DNA of 64,000 bases from Nelumbo lutea (GCA_022828595.1 JAKGHH010000005.1:57221655-57285654), one strand, 5' to 3'. Positions 46,873-58,486 are shown, counted from the stretch's first letter. Numbers and translations: made by a program. Notes: generated by a model not told the origin, from the letters alone.

Positions 46873-48774
46873 CTAACTTGGGAGCTGGCATTGGCGTTGG
46901 CGCTGGAAATGGAACTGTCTTGGGGGTGACTTCTTCCTGGTGATGACTTCCCAACCAGTTCCAGTGTCGAGGTGAGGTACTTGACAGGGGTTCTTCCTTG
47001 TTGGCGCGGTGTTGTCTTCATGGTTGCTGGTTTCTTGGTACAACTGTAAGGCTGAAAGCTGTTTCCCAAGTATCTGCACGACTGATGAGACAGGAATCAC
47101 GCAAGGGGAGTGTTCGTCCAGAATAAGCAAGCTGTTGATGTGTGGCATAAGTGCTGCTTCCGCCTGCTTGAGGAACTCCACTCCAAGAACAACCTGAAAA
47201 TCATCCAAGGGAACCACAAATAGATTGATGGGTCCTTTCCATGGTCTAACTCGGAGTTCTACTCCACGGGTCGTGCCCTCTACAGCTTTGGCCCCAAAGT
47301 TGACAGCCTTGACCCACCCCGTTTGTTTGGTGGTGGTCAAGTTGAGTCGCTTGGCCTCTGCAAGTGAAATGAAGTTGTGGGTGGCCCCAGTGTCCACCAA
47401 GGCTTGGGTCGGCCTCCCGCCGAGGGTGATATCTACATAACTCAGCCCCTTGTGGGCTTTGGTGGGCCGCTTGGATGTGGCCTCTTTCTTAACCATGGCA
47501 TTGATGAGTTGGAGGGCGCCTACTCTTGGCGCCGTGATGGGTTTCTCCTCATCGCTCTCTTCACTATCACTGAGTTTGGTGATGAGGGCAGTTATTTTCT
47601 TTCGGGTTGGACAATCACTCGTCCAATGCTTCCCATTGCAAAGGTAACAAGGCGTAGGAGGAGGTCTCCTAGTGGCTTGGTGGCCCTGATGGCTTGGGCC
47701 TCCTTGTGGCTTCTTCCTTTGTTGGTAATTGTAGGGCTTGTCTGCAGGCACTGGCTTCTCCTTTGTAGAGGTTGATTGTTGATCACCCCCACTCAAAGTC
47801 GTGGTACGTGGGCTGGATGGTCTTTGCACATCTTCCTTAGGTGTTCTCAGATCAACAAGCTGCTTAGCTACGGCCATGGCGGTGGCGAGGTACTCAACCC
47901 CACGTCGCTGGAGTTCGAGCTCTGCCCATGGCTTGAGACCATCCATAAAATTGAACAGAAGATCCTTGTCTAACATGTCAGTGATCTCCAGCGTCAAGGC
48001 CGAAAACTCCTTGACATAGTCATATAGTGATTCTTGATGTCTGAGATTCTTCATTCTCCGGCGCGCCAGGTACTCAACATTTTCTGGGTAGAACTGCCGC
48101 TTGATCTCACGCTTGAATCCAACCCAGGTGTCGATAGTGTGGGTTCCACGTTCAATGTCTTGGCAACACCTACACCACCATAACATTGTGATATCAGTCA
48201 AATACATAGCAGTTGTACGTACCTGAGTTTGGTTGTCAGTGATGCCAGTGGCAGAGAAATATTGCTCCAATTGCCATAAGAAGTTGTCAAGCTCCCTAGC
48301 ACCCCGAGCACCCGAGTAAGGTGTTGGCTCTCAGATCTTGATGTTCATGGAAGCTAGGGTGGAGGGAGTGCTAGGTGCATTGGCCACTGCCCTCTTTAGG
48401 AGAGTTATCTCATCCAATTGCGCTTGAAATCTGTCTAGCAAGCCCTATAGGCTGCTTTGAGAAGGCCCAGCTCCCAAATTTTGTATGGTGGTGTGCATGT
48501 CTCTGAAGGCGCCATTGAAACATCCTTCTAGTTCCACCACTGCATTCTCACTCGTCTCTAGGTTGAGGTGGAGTTCATCAACTCGATCTCAGGTTTCTCC
48601 CACTGTCACCTCACAACGTAGGAGGCGCATGTCCAAGGTAGCTAGTTGGTCGACTGATTTGTCGTGCTTGCTAGCTTTAGTTGTACGGCCCTTTGGGGCT
48701 TGTGACTTGGTAGGTTCGTTAAGTGGAGCTTCATCAGTGTCGTGGGCTTGAGGCCGCCCACGATTGCCCTTCAT
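46873..48774 (-). pseudogene. gag-protease gene of the TR-GAG element, three internal stops
   Basis: The minus-strand frame from ATG at 48774 to 46873 would give about 633 residues. It is broken by TGA (48589-48591), TAG (48445-48447) and TGA (48331-48333), then open from 48330. Domains: a basic N-terminus, a retrotransposon gag core (WVGFKREIKRQFYPEN, DYVKEFSALTLEI), a zinc knuckle CYLCNGKHWTSDC, and an aspartic protease with VDTGATHNFIS in its active site. As I read them, the stops are CGA to TGA (twice) and CAG to TAG, the changes that methylated cytosines give. The original codons are inferred. Confidence 0.82.
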
Positions 48775-48839
48775 TGTGTTGATGTAGGGATGAAAACAAG
48801 GTCCAGAGTGTGTGTAGGAGCTCCTACTCTGATACCAAC

Positions 48840-49276
48840 TGTCACAGGGCTAATCGATGAGGCCCCGTGCGGCGTTCGATGGGGTTGAGAAAGCCTACAA
48901 ATGCAAGCAACAACACACAAAAGGCAACAAGAAGGCACAAAATTAGACAAAAAGCAACTTGTATTGCATTAATCTGTGGTAAGCACAAGCACACAGTACA
49001 TTATCGAGGGGATCTCGTGCTTAACCTTTACACGCTTATGAGCTCACTCAACTACCTACCTCCCCTCAAAGAGTACGTTAAGCTTTTGGGGGAGTGACAT
49101 TAAGAAACATCAAAAAGGTGAAAAAGCATACTACAATATTACAATAGTGCCATTGGCAATCTCCCATACAAAAGTACATGCATAGCCCACCCATGACACA
49201 CACTTGGACACTGGAGTGGCTGTTATAGGCACGATGGATGGCATTTGATGGCGTGGTAGAGAGAACACTTGTTACA
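48840..49276 (-). repeat. 5' LTR of the TR-GAG element
   Basis: The minus strand runs from TGTAACAAGTG to CCTGTGACA, keeping TG...CA ends, followed two bases later by the tRNA-Met primer site at 48827-48837. Confidence 0.85.
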
Positions 49277-49285
49277 CTACTCCAC

Positions 49286-49372
49286 CAATTTAAAAACCCT
49301 AGAGTATTGGGTGGGCGCTAATGGCGCAATAGGGTCGGAAATGGGGATGACCTATACATTGACCAAGGAAAA
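49286..49372 (+). repeat. Dispersed repeat, copy 2 (compare 40751-40835)
   Basis: AATTTAAAAACCC.. through GACCAAGGAAAAGTTGTT, with GGCGCAATAGGGT in the middle, is a diverged partner of 40751-40835. It lies between the TR-GAG element and the next LTR-like block. Confidence 0.6.
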
Positions 49373-50320
49373 GTTGTTGACAGTCACTTAACAAAAGGAG
49401 CCTCCTGAAGCATCCAGGGTGATGAGGGTGGATTTGGCCCTCCATTGATATTGTGACATATGGCACCTAAGAACAACTAGGTGACACCCGGAACCGCTTT
49501 GGAAACAACTTGCCTTAGCCAAGTTTATGGTGTCCCACCTGGCGGCCCGGGCATGACCTAGCCTTGGCGCGAGCTGGCGGCCTGGCCCTAGTGCGAGCTA
49601 GTGGCCTGGCATAGGTGCGAGCGGCATCTTGGCATAGGAACGAGCTAGCAGCCTAGCACAGGCACGAGCTGGCAACCTGGCACGAGCTGGCAACCTGGCA
49701 CATGCACGAGTTGGTAGCCTGGCATAGGCACGAGCTGGCAGCTTGGCCCAGGCGCGACCTGGCGGCCTGGCACAGGCACCGACCTAACGACCAATGAGAT
49801 GTGCTCACCAACAAATTCCGTATGCATATCCTAACACTCCCACGATCCTTGGAAGTTGGCCCACGTGCCGAATGATCCGGAGGGTGGTCAACGTGCATGG
49901 CGGTTACCTCCAGGAATCTCAAACCACTTAGACGACCTCGCAGAAATCTCGGATACGGTGCGTGAAGCCCATGCCAAACAATGCCTATATAAAGGCACCA
50001 ACCCCAAGGGCAAGGAGAGAGCAAGCAAATAAGTAAGCAAGTTCTAGCTCTCAGACTTTATGATTTTTAGCTCGTAGTCTACTATGAGAATACTGACTTA
50101 AGTACCAAAGCGACATTGTCGGGTTAGCCACCCTGGGTCCTTTGACATTTGATTCCTTGCAGGACTCTAAAGAGCAAGGAAGCTCATCACTTAACCTGCA
50201 CAGATCGCCACTAGGGAGCTCTACTTCAGCCTCTGAGTCACAGGCCACTTGGGATCAGACGAACGAATGAGGTACTTAGCCAAAAATTCGATACATCAAT
50301 AAAAATTGATCCATCACAAA
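49365..50320 (+). mobile_element. LTR-like block (solo or truncated LTR)
   Basis: It starts TGTTGACAG, holds a TATA box (CTATATAAAGG, near 49985-49995) followed by a purine-rich leader, and ends near CATCA. It is followed by GGTATCAAAAGAG, which looks like a decayed tRNA-Met primer site. A 24-bp minisatellite lies in the part before the TATA box. No second copy or target duplication was found, so the boundaries are tentative. Confidence 0.4.
49546..49782 (+). repeat. 24-bp minisatellite
   Basis: About nine to ten units of the form CGAGCTGGCAGCCTGGCACAGGCA occur head to tail, with one short unit near 49678. The frames across it are repeats of VPGCQL-like words, not a gene. Confidence 0.85.
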
Positions 50321-52912
50321 GGGCGGTATCAAAAGAGTGCTGAACAAACGTTTAATCGTTTATCACTCCTGGTTTGTTTGCACTGGTATAAAAAGTATGG
50401 GAGTAATGCAAAATTCTAATCTAGCCACCACCCTCCCCTTTCCTCTCTCTCTCTCTCTAAGTTATTTATACCGGGCAAAATCATGTTGGGTAAATTATAA
50501 ATCATTACCATATGTACTTTGGATAGTGACAGTTAGCCCCTCGAACTCTCAAGGGTATTTTAATAAATTAACTTTTTCTAGTTAATGAAGAGGGGCAAAT
50601 TTGGAAGCGTTCAAGGAGGTTATTGTTGCAAATGAAAGTTGCAGGGCAAGGGCAGAGGTAGGATTTTATCTTGGGGGACCAAATATTAATGAACATAGAT
50701 TAGGAATGTGTGAGGATTTTGAATGCATAGAGGGAGCCATGGCTCCCCTTTTTCACATTAGAGGGCTGCTTGATAATGGCTGAAAAATGCTGAACGGAAG
50801 AGCTTATTGCTTTGCCTGAATAAGTTTTTAAGGAGGTTATGGGTTCTTCAATGGTTGAAGCTAAAGTTGGGTTGACAACTATACCCTTGAAATTTTTATT
50901 ATTTAACTATTTTAATAATTCAAAGACAAAAATAATAAATAAGTCTTTCAGTTCAACAACTCAACTCAATAGTTATCCAATGGGCCGTTAATGAGAGAGA
51001 ATAAAACGAACTTAAAAGTTTAACTGAAAGTAATAAGTCCTCTTGGCGCCGGTGACTTACGAGTTAGTTGATACCGGTGTGGATTGAGCTTGCCGGTGCT
51101 TGTGCGGTAGGGTACAGTGGGAGAGAAACAAAAATGAGAGGGAGGAGTGATGGTTTGAACTAAGAGACGATTCAACATTTTTTGTCATTTTGTGTCCGAT
51201 TCAACCGGCTACTTTGGTCACTGCCAAAAGGCCCATTAACGTTATCTTCACTGTTGCCCAACAGACGTGGTCGCCCCTCATTGACGGGTTCACGCATTCG
51301 GTGCACTCATGGGTGCACAGAACGCGAAGTCGTTCTGGGTACGTGATTTTATCCCATTAATAATTGGTTACGGAATTGGTCCTACCTAGACCGGACTCAG
51401 ACCCGATCCCATGACAACCTTCATTAATCGGCTAAATTTCTTTATTTGGCTTGAATTAATTACACCTTCCTTAGCAGCTTCCTTCAATAAATCTAAGAAT
51501 CCGCCTTTCAAATGTCCATCTTTCCATTGCCACTATTAGGGCTTGCTTAACTTTCAAATCCTTGATGCTACATGCTTCCATCTTATCTCCAATCACTATA
51601 TACTATATCAATAGATTGTTTATCCTAGCTTTAACGTCCTCCTTATCTCAGTTCTCACTTCTCAACATGTAAATACCTATTTCACCATATTTAGTACTTC
51701 AAATCCATTTGATCCTTTAGGTAGGGAGGTCATTTGTTTTGGGTCAAACAAAACAAGAGGAAGTATGTCATCAACCACAGCACGAGACATCTTGATCGCT
51801 TCAAGTTTCAACCAATGCATACAATTTTGATTATCGATGAGATGTAGGCGTAATCATGGGCCGACTCTGGGCCAGGCTTAGCACCTATAAGGGCCCAGCC
51901 CCAGCCTTGAAATATGAGTCTGACCTTGAGCCCGGCTTTGGGCTTATGACTTCAATCAAATGAGCCTTTGGCCCAATTTTATTTCCCTGCAGATGTTATT
52001 AGACGCGAACAAGGCCAAGACGGATGAACCAATGGTGCTGGCTCATTGAGCCTTTTTGTGTCTTGGTGGTTTTCTATGGTTTTACGGGTTGAATGAACAA
52101 ATTTAGGGATGCAAACAGATCATATCATATTTAAATTAGGGTATATTTGAATCCAATCAAATAGAAAATTTATATTATTATTAAAATTTTTGTTTGACTA
52201 AAATATCCATTTTTTTTAGTTTGGTCTCTCTAATTGTAAGGGTAGAATTTTAATTTTGACAACCACTTTTCTCCTTATTCAAAACCATGTCGTTATGTCA
52301 TGTATTTAAGGTATTAACTCCCATTTACATGCATTGAATCATTTCTTGGCTAGAATACCCCTATTTTTTAATTTAAGGTATTAACTCCCATTTACATTCA
52401 TTGAATCATTGATTGCAGAGGAACAAAATGTAATTTGAACTACTACATTTTTCCTCATTCAATTCTCTTTCATTAAATTTTATATCTAAGGTATTAATCG
52501 ATATTCCTATAATAACTAATCATGTTAATTATTAAAGAAAAATAAGTGTGACATAGAATAATTGATTTTATCATGATTTTCTAAATGTCGTTGACTCAAA
52601 CGGTCGTACCATTTGACCCAGAATCGGTCAACAACCCATTGACCCAGGAGGTTACATTGTCAACCCATTTGACCTGTTCAACGGTTTTTTACCATTTTTA
52701 TTTTAATTGTTATTTTAATTTTTTGTTAGAATGCGTCGTCCATTCAAATTGGACAGTCGAACCATTGGCCAAGAAATTAGTGGACAGAACGGTTTAGATT
52801 CTGGGTCATTTTTTAAAGCATTGGTTTTATTGATGATAACATTAAAATACAAATTTACAACCAACCCAAAAAAAGAAGTTGCTTTCCTATTTAGTGGAGA
52901 AAGAACAATTTA
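50321..52912. other. Intergenic, repeat remnants only
   Basis: Fragments of several old elements occur: a GATAGTGACAG end near 50520, GGGCC-rich hAT-like words at 51855-51985, a direct repeat GGTATTAACTCCCATTTACAT (52310 and 52377 regions), and a pseudo-coding block at 52590-52810 resembling 32170-32440. No gene recognised. Confidence 0.5.
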
Positions 52913-54103
52913 GTGCCTGTTTGGCAAGTCTTTTCTAAAAAAATCTGTTACAACATCTAATGGTTAAAAGACAAGTGAGCTTTTGCAAATAGATCTTGGT
53001 AGACCAAAGACTATTTGGTTGAAATATTTTATATAGATCTCACAAAAGACGATAAAAGCTACAATACCATTTGGTAATGTGATGAAAATATGTGTGTTAT
53101 GTATATATGAATGTCTTGTGTATGGGCTAAATGGGACCCACATACATTTTCTAAGGTGGGACCCACAAAACATTGGTGGATATGTATGTGGGGCCTACAT
53201 ACATTTTACAAAGTGGGCCTGACATACCATTGGTGGCCATGCATGTGGAGTCCGAGTGGACATGTATGTGGGGCCGACATACATTTTACAAGGTGGGCCC
53301 TACATGCCATTGGTGGACATGCATGTAGGTCCATGTGTGGACATGTATGTGGAGCCACATACATTTTTCAAGGTGGGCCCCTCATACAATTGGTGGACAT
53401 GTATGTAGGGTCCATGTATGGACATGTATGTGGGGCCCATATACATTTTACAAGGTGGGCCCCATATACCATTGGTGGACATGCATGTAGGGTCCATGTG
53501 TGGACATGTATGTGGGGCCCACATACATTTTACAAGGCAGGCCCCACATGCCATTGGTGGACATGCATGTGGGTCCATGTGTGCACATGTATGTGGGGCC
53601 CACATACATTTTACAAGGTGGGCACCACATGCCATTGGTGGACATGCATGAGTCCATGTATGGACATGTATGTGGGGTGCACATATATTTTATAAGGTGG
53701 GCCCCACATTCCATTGGTGGACATGCATGTGGGTTCATGTGTGGACATGTATGTTGGGCCCACTTTACAAGGTGGGCCCCACACACATTTCCCAAGTTGG
53801 ACCCTCTATACCATTGGTAGGCCCCACTTACACATTCAAATAGTTTTTGTGGAAAGATTACCCATTTTCTCCCAAGCGTGTACATCGTACCATACATTCG
53901 AAGAAGACGGGGCACTAAAAGACTGTAAAAGCTTCATTTGAAGCTTCCTGAAAAAGCCCAAATTCGGGCTTCTGGCGTCTTTTATGGTCTGGAGCTTTTC
54001 TCGAATAGATCTTTCTATTGCGAAACAAGAAAATCCCAAAATTCAAGCTTTCGGGCTTCTAAACAGCCCAAGGCTCACACGGAAAGACTTGCCAAACGCG
54101 ACC
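52913..54103. mobile_element. Harbinger-like non-autonomous element carrying an 80-bp tandem array
   Basis: The ends are GTGCCTGTTTGGCAAGTCTT and, in reverse, GGTCGCGTTTGGCAAGTCTT, so an inverted repeat with TTTGGCAAGTCTT in common. TTA flanks both ends (52910-52912, 54104-54106). Its middle is the tandem array at 53143-53790. The right 400 bp recur at about 62816-63242. Confidence 0.7.
53143..53790 (+). repeat. 80-bp tandem array (about eight units)
   Basis: Units of close to 80 bp start with CATACATTTTACAAGGTGGG at about 53143, 53200, 53278, 53358, 53441, 53521, 53601, 53681 and a partial one near 53761. Each has CCATTGGTGGACATGCATGT and GGACATGTATGTGGGGCC. Several frames stay open across it on both strands because of the repeat; none is a gene. 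Confidence 0.9.
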
Positions 54104-54240
54104 TTAATCTTTTGGATCAAATATATCAACCTTTAATGTCATAGTTAAATAATAATAATAATTAAAATAATGAAAGCATAAAAAAAATTTATAAAAACAT
54201 TTGGACACATCTCTAAATTGTATATTCATTACATGCTCAC

Positions 54241-54241
<1 letters not shown>

Positions 54242-54323
<82 letters not shown>

Positions 54324-54343
54324 GTTATTATTATTATTATTAT
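54242..54343 (+). repeat. (TTA)n microsatellite
   Basis: About 100 bp of TTA repeats with one TTG unit, between the Harbinger-like element and the start of the LTR-like sequence at 54344. A shorter copy lies at 63383-63436 in the duplicated segment. Confidence 0.9.
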
Positions 54344-54551
54344 TGATGGTTCGCAATCCGGCCGGCCCTAACTATCAACAATCTTGCCTCGGGCTAGAGC
54401 ACAAGGTGCCTGAAATGGGGGAGAAAGCAAGTAATCTCCGAGGAAGAACCAAGTGAGAATGCTCCGAAGCTCAAGTTAGTATTTCTTCAAAGGCAAGATA
54501 AAACCAGATGGCACAAAGTTCACATACCTTGTTCTTGGGGGGTAGAGAGCC

Positions 54552-54558
54552 TTTTATA
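54552..54558 (-). promoter_or_regulatory. Minus-strand TATA box in the LTR
   Basis: TATAAAA followed by GGCTCTC on the minus strand, the sense direction of gag-pol. It is conserved in the second copy at 63650-63644. Confidence 0.5.
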
Positions 54559-55577
54559 ACCATTTCGCGCACTCACTCCTAAGCTTCTGTCAGGTCGGGT
54601 ATGATTACCTCTGCGCTTCTGCCATTTCAGGTGTCATCACCTCTGCTGGGGCAGAATCGCCACTGCTCTCTTTGTCGGAGCCGTCTCTGTAACTGGAGAT
54701 GGAAGTGGCAGGTGGCCGTTGAAGTGCGGCTGTCAAGCGTCATATCCCAAATCAGTCAGGTGCGCCGCCCCTGGATACGGACTCCTCCGGTGTTAGGTAC
54801 GGTGCGGTTGTTAAGTTCGGCGTCTTGGAAGCGAAGTGCTGGAGTGGTGTGCGAGGTGAAGTCTTGAGTTCGGATAGAGGTGTGGCCCAAACTGTCATGG
54901 GGCAGGCCAGTTCGGGTTGTTGCCCTTTGTGTTCGTAAGGCTCGGGGTCTAAGGGAGAGCTCGGGCTCTTTGAAGGGAGTTCAGACCGCTAGTTCCTCCT
55001 TTCAGAGCTCGCACTCTTTGTAGGGAGTTCGGACCGCTGGATCCTCCTTTCAGAGCTCGCGCCTTGGGCGTGTTGTTGTGCTGAGCTGTTTCCTTTGCCA
55101 CGTGTTTAGTGATCACAAGGTCAGGCGAAATCTTCATTCATCAATTGCCCCTCACTCCTCATGCAAAGGGACTTGCCCTAGTGCGGGGAGTTCGCGAGGT
55201 GGCGGGTGGATTTGTCCCGAACTGGTTTTGACTGATAGCGCGAAGTGCACATTCGTCAGGATTTTTTCTGGGTTTCTCGAGTGCCAAAAAGTCGGGAAAT
55301 GTGTTAATCTGTCTATAAATGCTGACAGACGTGGCAGCGCGCGTTTATTTCAAAATTTAAAAAACGTGTCATTGGGAGACGGGACAGCGAACGTCTTTTC
55401 AAATTTGAAAAAACATGCCGCTACCGCCTTTAATGCTAGGAGACGTGCGCTGGCCCTCTTTCAGTTTCAAAAGACGTGCGGCCAGTCACGTCTCGGTCTC
55501 AGGAGATGTGCGGTCAGCGTAGCAACGGGCCGTTGGATTTGCTTTGATCAGAACCATTGATTTTCGGTTACTGTGGG

Positions 55578-55585
55578 TATAAATA
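55578..55585 (+). promoter_or_regulatory. Plus-strand TATA box facing the antisense gene
   Basis: TATAAATA lies about 142 bp upstream of the ATG at 55727, on the strand opposite to gag-pol. With the minus-strand box it suggests a two-way LTR promoter. Confidence 0.5.
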
Positions 55586-55726
55586 GTGGGGAACCCCAAT
55601 CGCTTAGTCATTCTCTTGCGTTTTGCTTCTTGAGCTCGCGTCCAAGTTTCAGCTCGCGTTCAAGTTCCTGTAGTCCGTTTGCTTTTTCCGGGTGAGTACT
55701 TTCCTGGAATCCCTCTTCTCCTCCCG

Positions 55727-57621
55727 ATGTCTAGCTCGGATAGCTCAGACAGTTCTTCAAGGGGGTCAGATGCAGGTTCTACGAACCGAGTTGCATCCCC
55801 CGGCAGTCCAAGTGAACCCGAGGTAGAGCTCGAGGTAGAGTTCGAACCCATAGGCCGAGTCGCCTCAGGTAGTTTGGCATCCTCCTCTCGTCGAGGTCGG
55901 ACGTTAGACAAGTTTGGGCCCTCGACCATGACGCCTCAGGGGCATCACTCCCTTATTACCCAGTTCAACTTGCCTAGGGTGTACACCTACTTCATACACT
56001 TAGGTAGTTTCCCTTGGGAACATGGTCCTGATGAGATAGTGATATTCCGGGAGCAGCTCGTTGCTGGGTTGCGCCTGCCTTTCCACCCCCTCATTGTCGA
56101 GGTTATGAACCACTTCGGCGTTACTATCGGCCAGCTTCACCCGAACTCTATTCGTAATTTGGTGGGGACAATCTCCCTATTTTGCGGACAGGTATTGCCT
56201 TTAGACCTAGAGATCTTCTCTTCCATTCTAATGCTTAAGAAGCAAGCGGGTCCCCTTCTTGGGCGTAGGCAGGCGTATTACTTGTCTCTTCGCTCGGGTT
56301 TTAAGCTTTTACACGATCTTCCCAACAAGGTCCCAGTGTGGAAATAGGACTACTTCGGGGTGCGAAGTGCATTGGGGTGGCCATTCCAAACCGGGTGAGG
56401 GATGGCTGCCCCTGATGCCAGTGTTACGCTTGATAGGGAGACGGCGATGGGCCTCCGGCAATGAGCCCGGCTTGGGCTAAAATGCCACCATTATCTGATG
56501 TAGGCCAAGCTCATCGAGGCCAGTTTTAGTTCGGGTAGGTTCCTTACTCAGAGATTTGCCTTTTGTTTTGCTTTGTTCTTTCGTTTTCCTGATGCCGAAC
56601 TCTTTTTGTAGGTGTGATGGACTCAGAGAAGACTCGTGGTGGGAACCTGTTTCATGCCATGAAGAGGAGGAAGCGAGTCACCAAACGAACTCGTGTCGAG
56701 CTGCCCCGGGATGCGGAGCCCGAGGTACCAGACTACCTATTAGTGGATCCGCCTAGGGAGCCCGAGATGGCCCCTCTAGTGCAAGAAGCGGTAGGGGCCC
56801 CTTATGCCGAGGCTACATACACGGGGGCTACTGCTTACTCTGAGTCTGCTTATACGCGAGCTGGGCCTTCAGGCTCGGGAGCCCAAGGCGAGTTCAAGAG
56901 CGTGTTGTTGCCGAACCACACTCTTCGGAAGAGTAGGGAGGCCATTTGTCCTGAGGAGGTCGCGGCATGGACCGAGCTCTCTTTGAACCAGGTAGCTTGT
57001 CGTGTTGCCACTCATGCCATGGTGGTAAGTCAACGATTTCTTATCGGGCTCTTTGCTTTTATCTTTCTTGCTATCGTTCTTTTGATCATTTGTTATTTTT
57101 CATTTTGGTAGGTGAATTCTTCTATCCATGCCTTGGCAGCCCAAGTGGAAAGGAGCTCGAGGCAAGCGCGAGCTGCTGGGGTGGCTTCTCACGCTACACA
57201 GGCCAGGCTGGCGAGGTCTCAGAGAGATACCGAGGCCATGGGAGTTGTGGTGAAGCACATGGCGGACCTGAGGCTGGATTTGCAACATCAGGTTGAATAC
57301 CTTCAAGAGGATATTAGGGAGAGGACACAGATCTTTTCTTAAGGCATTGAGGATGCCAAGAAGAAAGTTGTCGATGAATACATCGCCTCATCGCGCTTTG
57401 ATGACCTGATGGTGGGCTTGTACAGAAGGGGCTTTAAACTAAGCTGGTGGATGATCCGGAATACGTACCCCGAGCTCGATATTAGCGCTATAAACACTTC
57501 GCTCATTACTCAGGAGATGGCCAACGCTGCGGACGGTGAACCAGACTCTGAGGATGAGGCAGGACCTTCGAGTATCATTGAAGTGCCTTTTAATGATGAA
57601 GAAGTACCTCCGAGCCTGTGA
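55727..57621 (+). pseudogene. Antisense spliced gene of the Gypsy element (putative gypsy-type transposon domain protein)
   Basis: Three exons: 55727-56534, 56612-57024 and 57112-57621, with good splice sites (CGG|gtaggt, tttgtag|GTGTGATG; GGTG|gtaagt, ttggtag|GTGAAT). Exon 1 has a Ser/Asp-rich N-terminus and a domain with FIHLGSFPWEHGPDEIV and LRLPFHPLIVEVMNHFGV. This resembles the 'putative gypsy type transposon' domain of plant element ORFs. Exon 2 is basic then Pro/Glu-rich. Exon 3 starts as a coiled-coil-like stretch and ends acidic. TAG at 56346, a frame problem after it, and TAA at 57340 break the frame. Its function in such elements is not known. Confidence 0.7.
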
Positions 57622-57874
57622 GCTCGATATTATATGTGTATATATATTTACACCCTTATTTTGCAATGTAATAACTCTTTTGGTTAAGTGTTGGTCACCC
57701 TCTCTCCCGAACTGACCGTGTTTGCCGAACTGACCATATGCTCGATCTGTTTTGCCCGGGTTACTGCACTCGTGCAGCCTGTTTTGCCTTCGTTTGCCTA
57801 TGTCGAGGTCCTTGTTAACTCGGCATTTTAGCCTTAAGGCTCTGGTAGCGACTTAGTTCACTTCACTTAATGAT

Positions 57875-58354
57875 CTATAGATAGTAACGTCTCAAGTTAA
57901 CGACGTTCCACGCTCGGGGTACTTGTTTGCCCTCTAAAGTTTCGAGCTCGTATGCCCCCCCGAGCGCTCTCTTTACTCGGTAGGGCCCTTCCCAATTCGG
58001 TCCAAGTTTGCCCATGCCAGACTCGAGTGCCAAGATCTTACGGAGAACCAAGTTACCGACACGGAAGTTCCGCTTTTTTACTCTGGCATTGTAGTACCGA
58101 ACTACTCTTTGCTGGTAGGCTGCGGTCCGGATGTACGCGAGGTCTCTTACCTCGTCCAGTAGGTCGAGGTTGGTACGTAACTCGTCTCCGCTTGTCTGAT
58201 TGTTATATGCTTCAATTCGTAGTGTAGGTATTTCGATCTCCGTCGGGATTATCGCTTCAGTGCCGTAGGTGAGGTTAAAAGGGGTTTCTCCTGTGGCAAT
58301 TTTTTTTGTGGTTCGGTGAGCCCATAGAACACTTGGTAGCTCGTCCGCCCACAA
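57875..58354 (-). pseudogene. Integrase C-terminal part
   Basis: Minus strand: WADELPSVLWAHRTTKK, ETPFNLTYGTEAIIP, then GKLGPNWEGPYRVKRAL and RAWNVVNLRRYYL before the stop. This is the end of plant Ty3/Gypsy polyproteins without a chromodomain. Just upstream, TGA at 58364-58366 replaces a likely CGA (RLD-R-AKGLWADEL) and separates it from the core. Confidence 0.82.
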
Positions 58355-58486
58355 CCCTTTAGCTCAGTCTAGTCGCGCTTTCAGTCCGTGGAGGATAGCT
58401 ATGTTCATTACTTCTATCTGACCGTTTGCCTGCGGGTGTGTGACCGATGTGAAGTTCTGCCGAATTCTCATATCTTTGCACCATTC

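Larger units (their letters stand above)
45873..49276 (-). mobile_element. Complete non-autonomous LTR retrotransposon of TR-GAG type
   Basis: The two LTRs are 45873-46309 (3' LTR) and 48840-49276 (5' LTR), about 437 bp each and roughly 95% alike by eye. A 5-bp repeat CTACT flanks the element (45868-45872 and 49277-49281). Next to the 5' LTR, the minus strand reads TGGTATCAGAG, the primer site for initiator tRNA-Met. Next to the 3' LTR it reads GTGGGGGAGA, a polypurine tract. The interior encodes only gag and a protease-like domain. There is no reverse transcriptase, RNase H or integrase, so movement would depend on a helper. This is the layout described as TR-GAG. Confidence 0.85.
54344..55690 (-). 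repeat. LTR-like end of the Gypsy element
   Basis: It starts TGATGGTTCGCAATCC on the plus strand. A minus-strand TATA box TATAAAA (54558-54552) fits element transcription, and a plus-strand TATAAATA (55578-55585) faces the antisense gene. Two 48-bp direct repeats lie at 54957-55004 and 55005-55052. A second copy of the first ~560 bp begins at 63437. The inner boundary is not clear; a polypurine-like run on the minus strand lies at 55711-55725. Confidence 0.55.

Noticed and set aside
53143..53790. CRISPR-like array
   Set aside because: Plant nuclear context; units are continuous 80-bp tandem repeats without unique spacers.
53111..53915. Long frames on both strands rich in His, Trp and Cys
   Set aside because: All are readings of the 80-bp tandem array, whose unit happens to lack stops in several frames.
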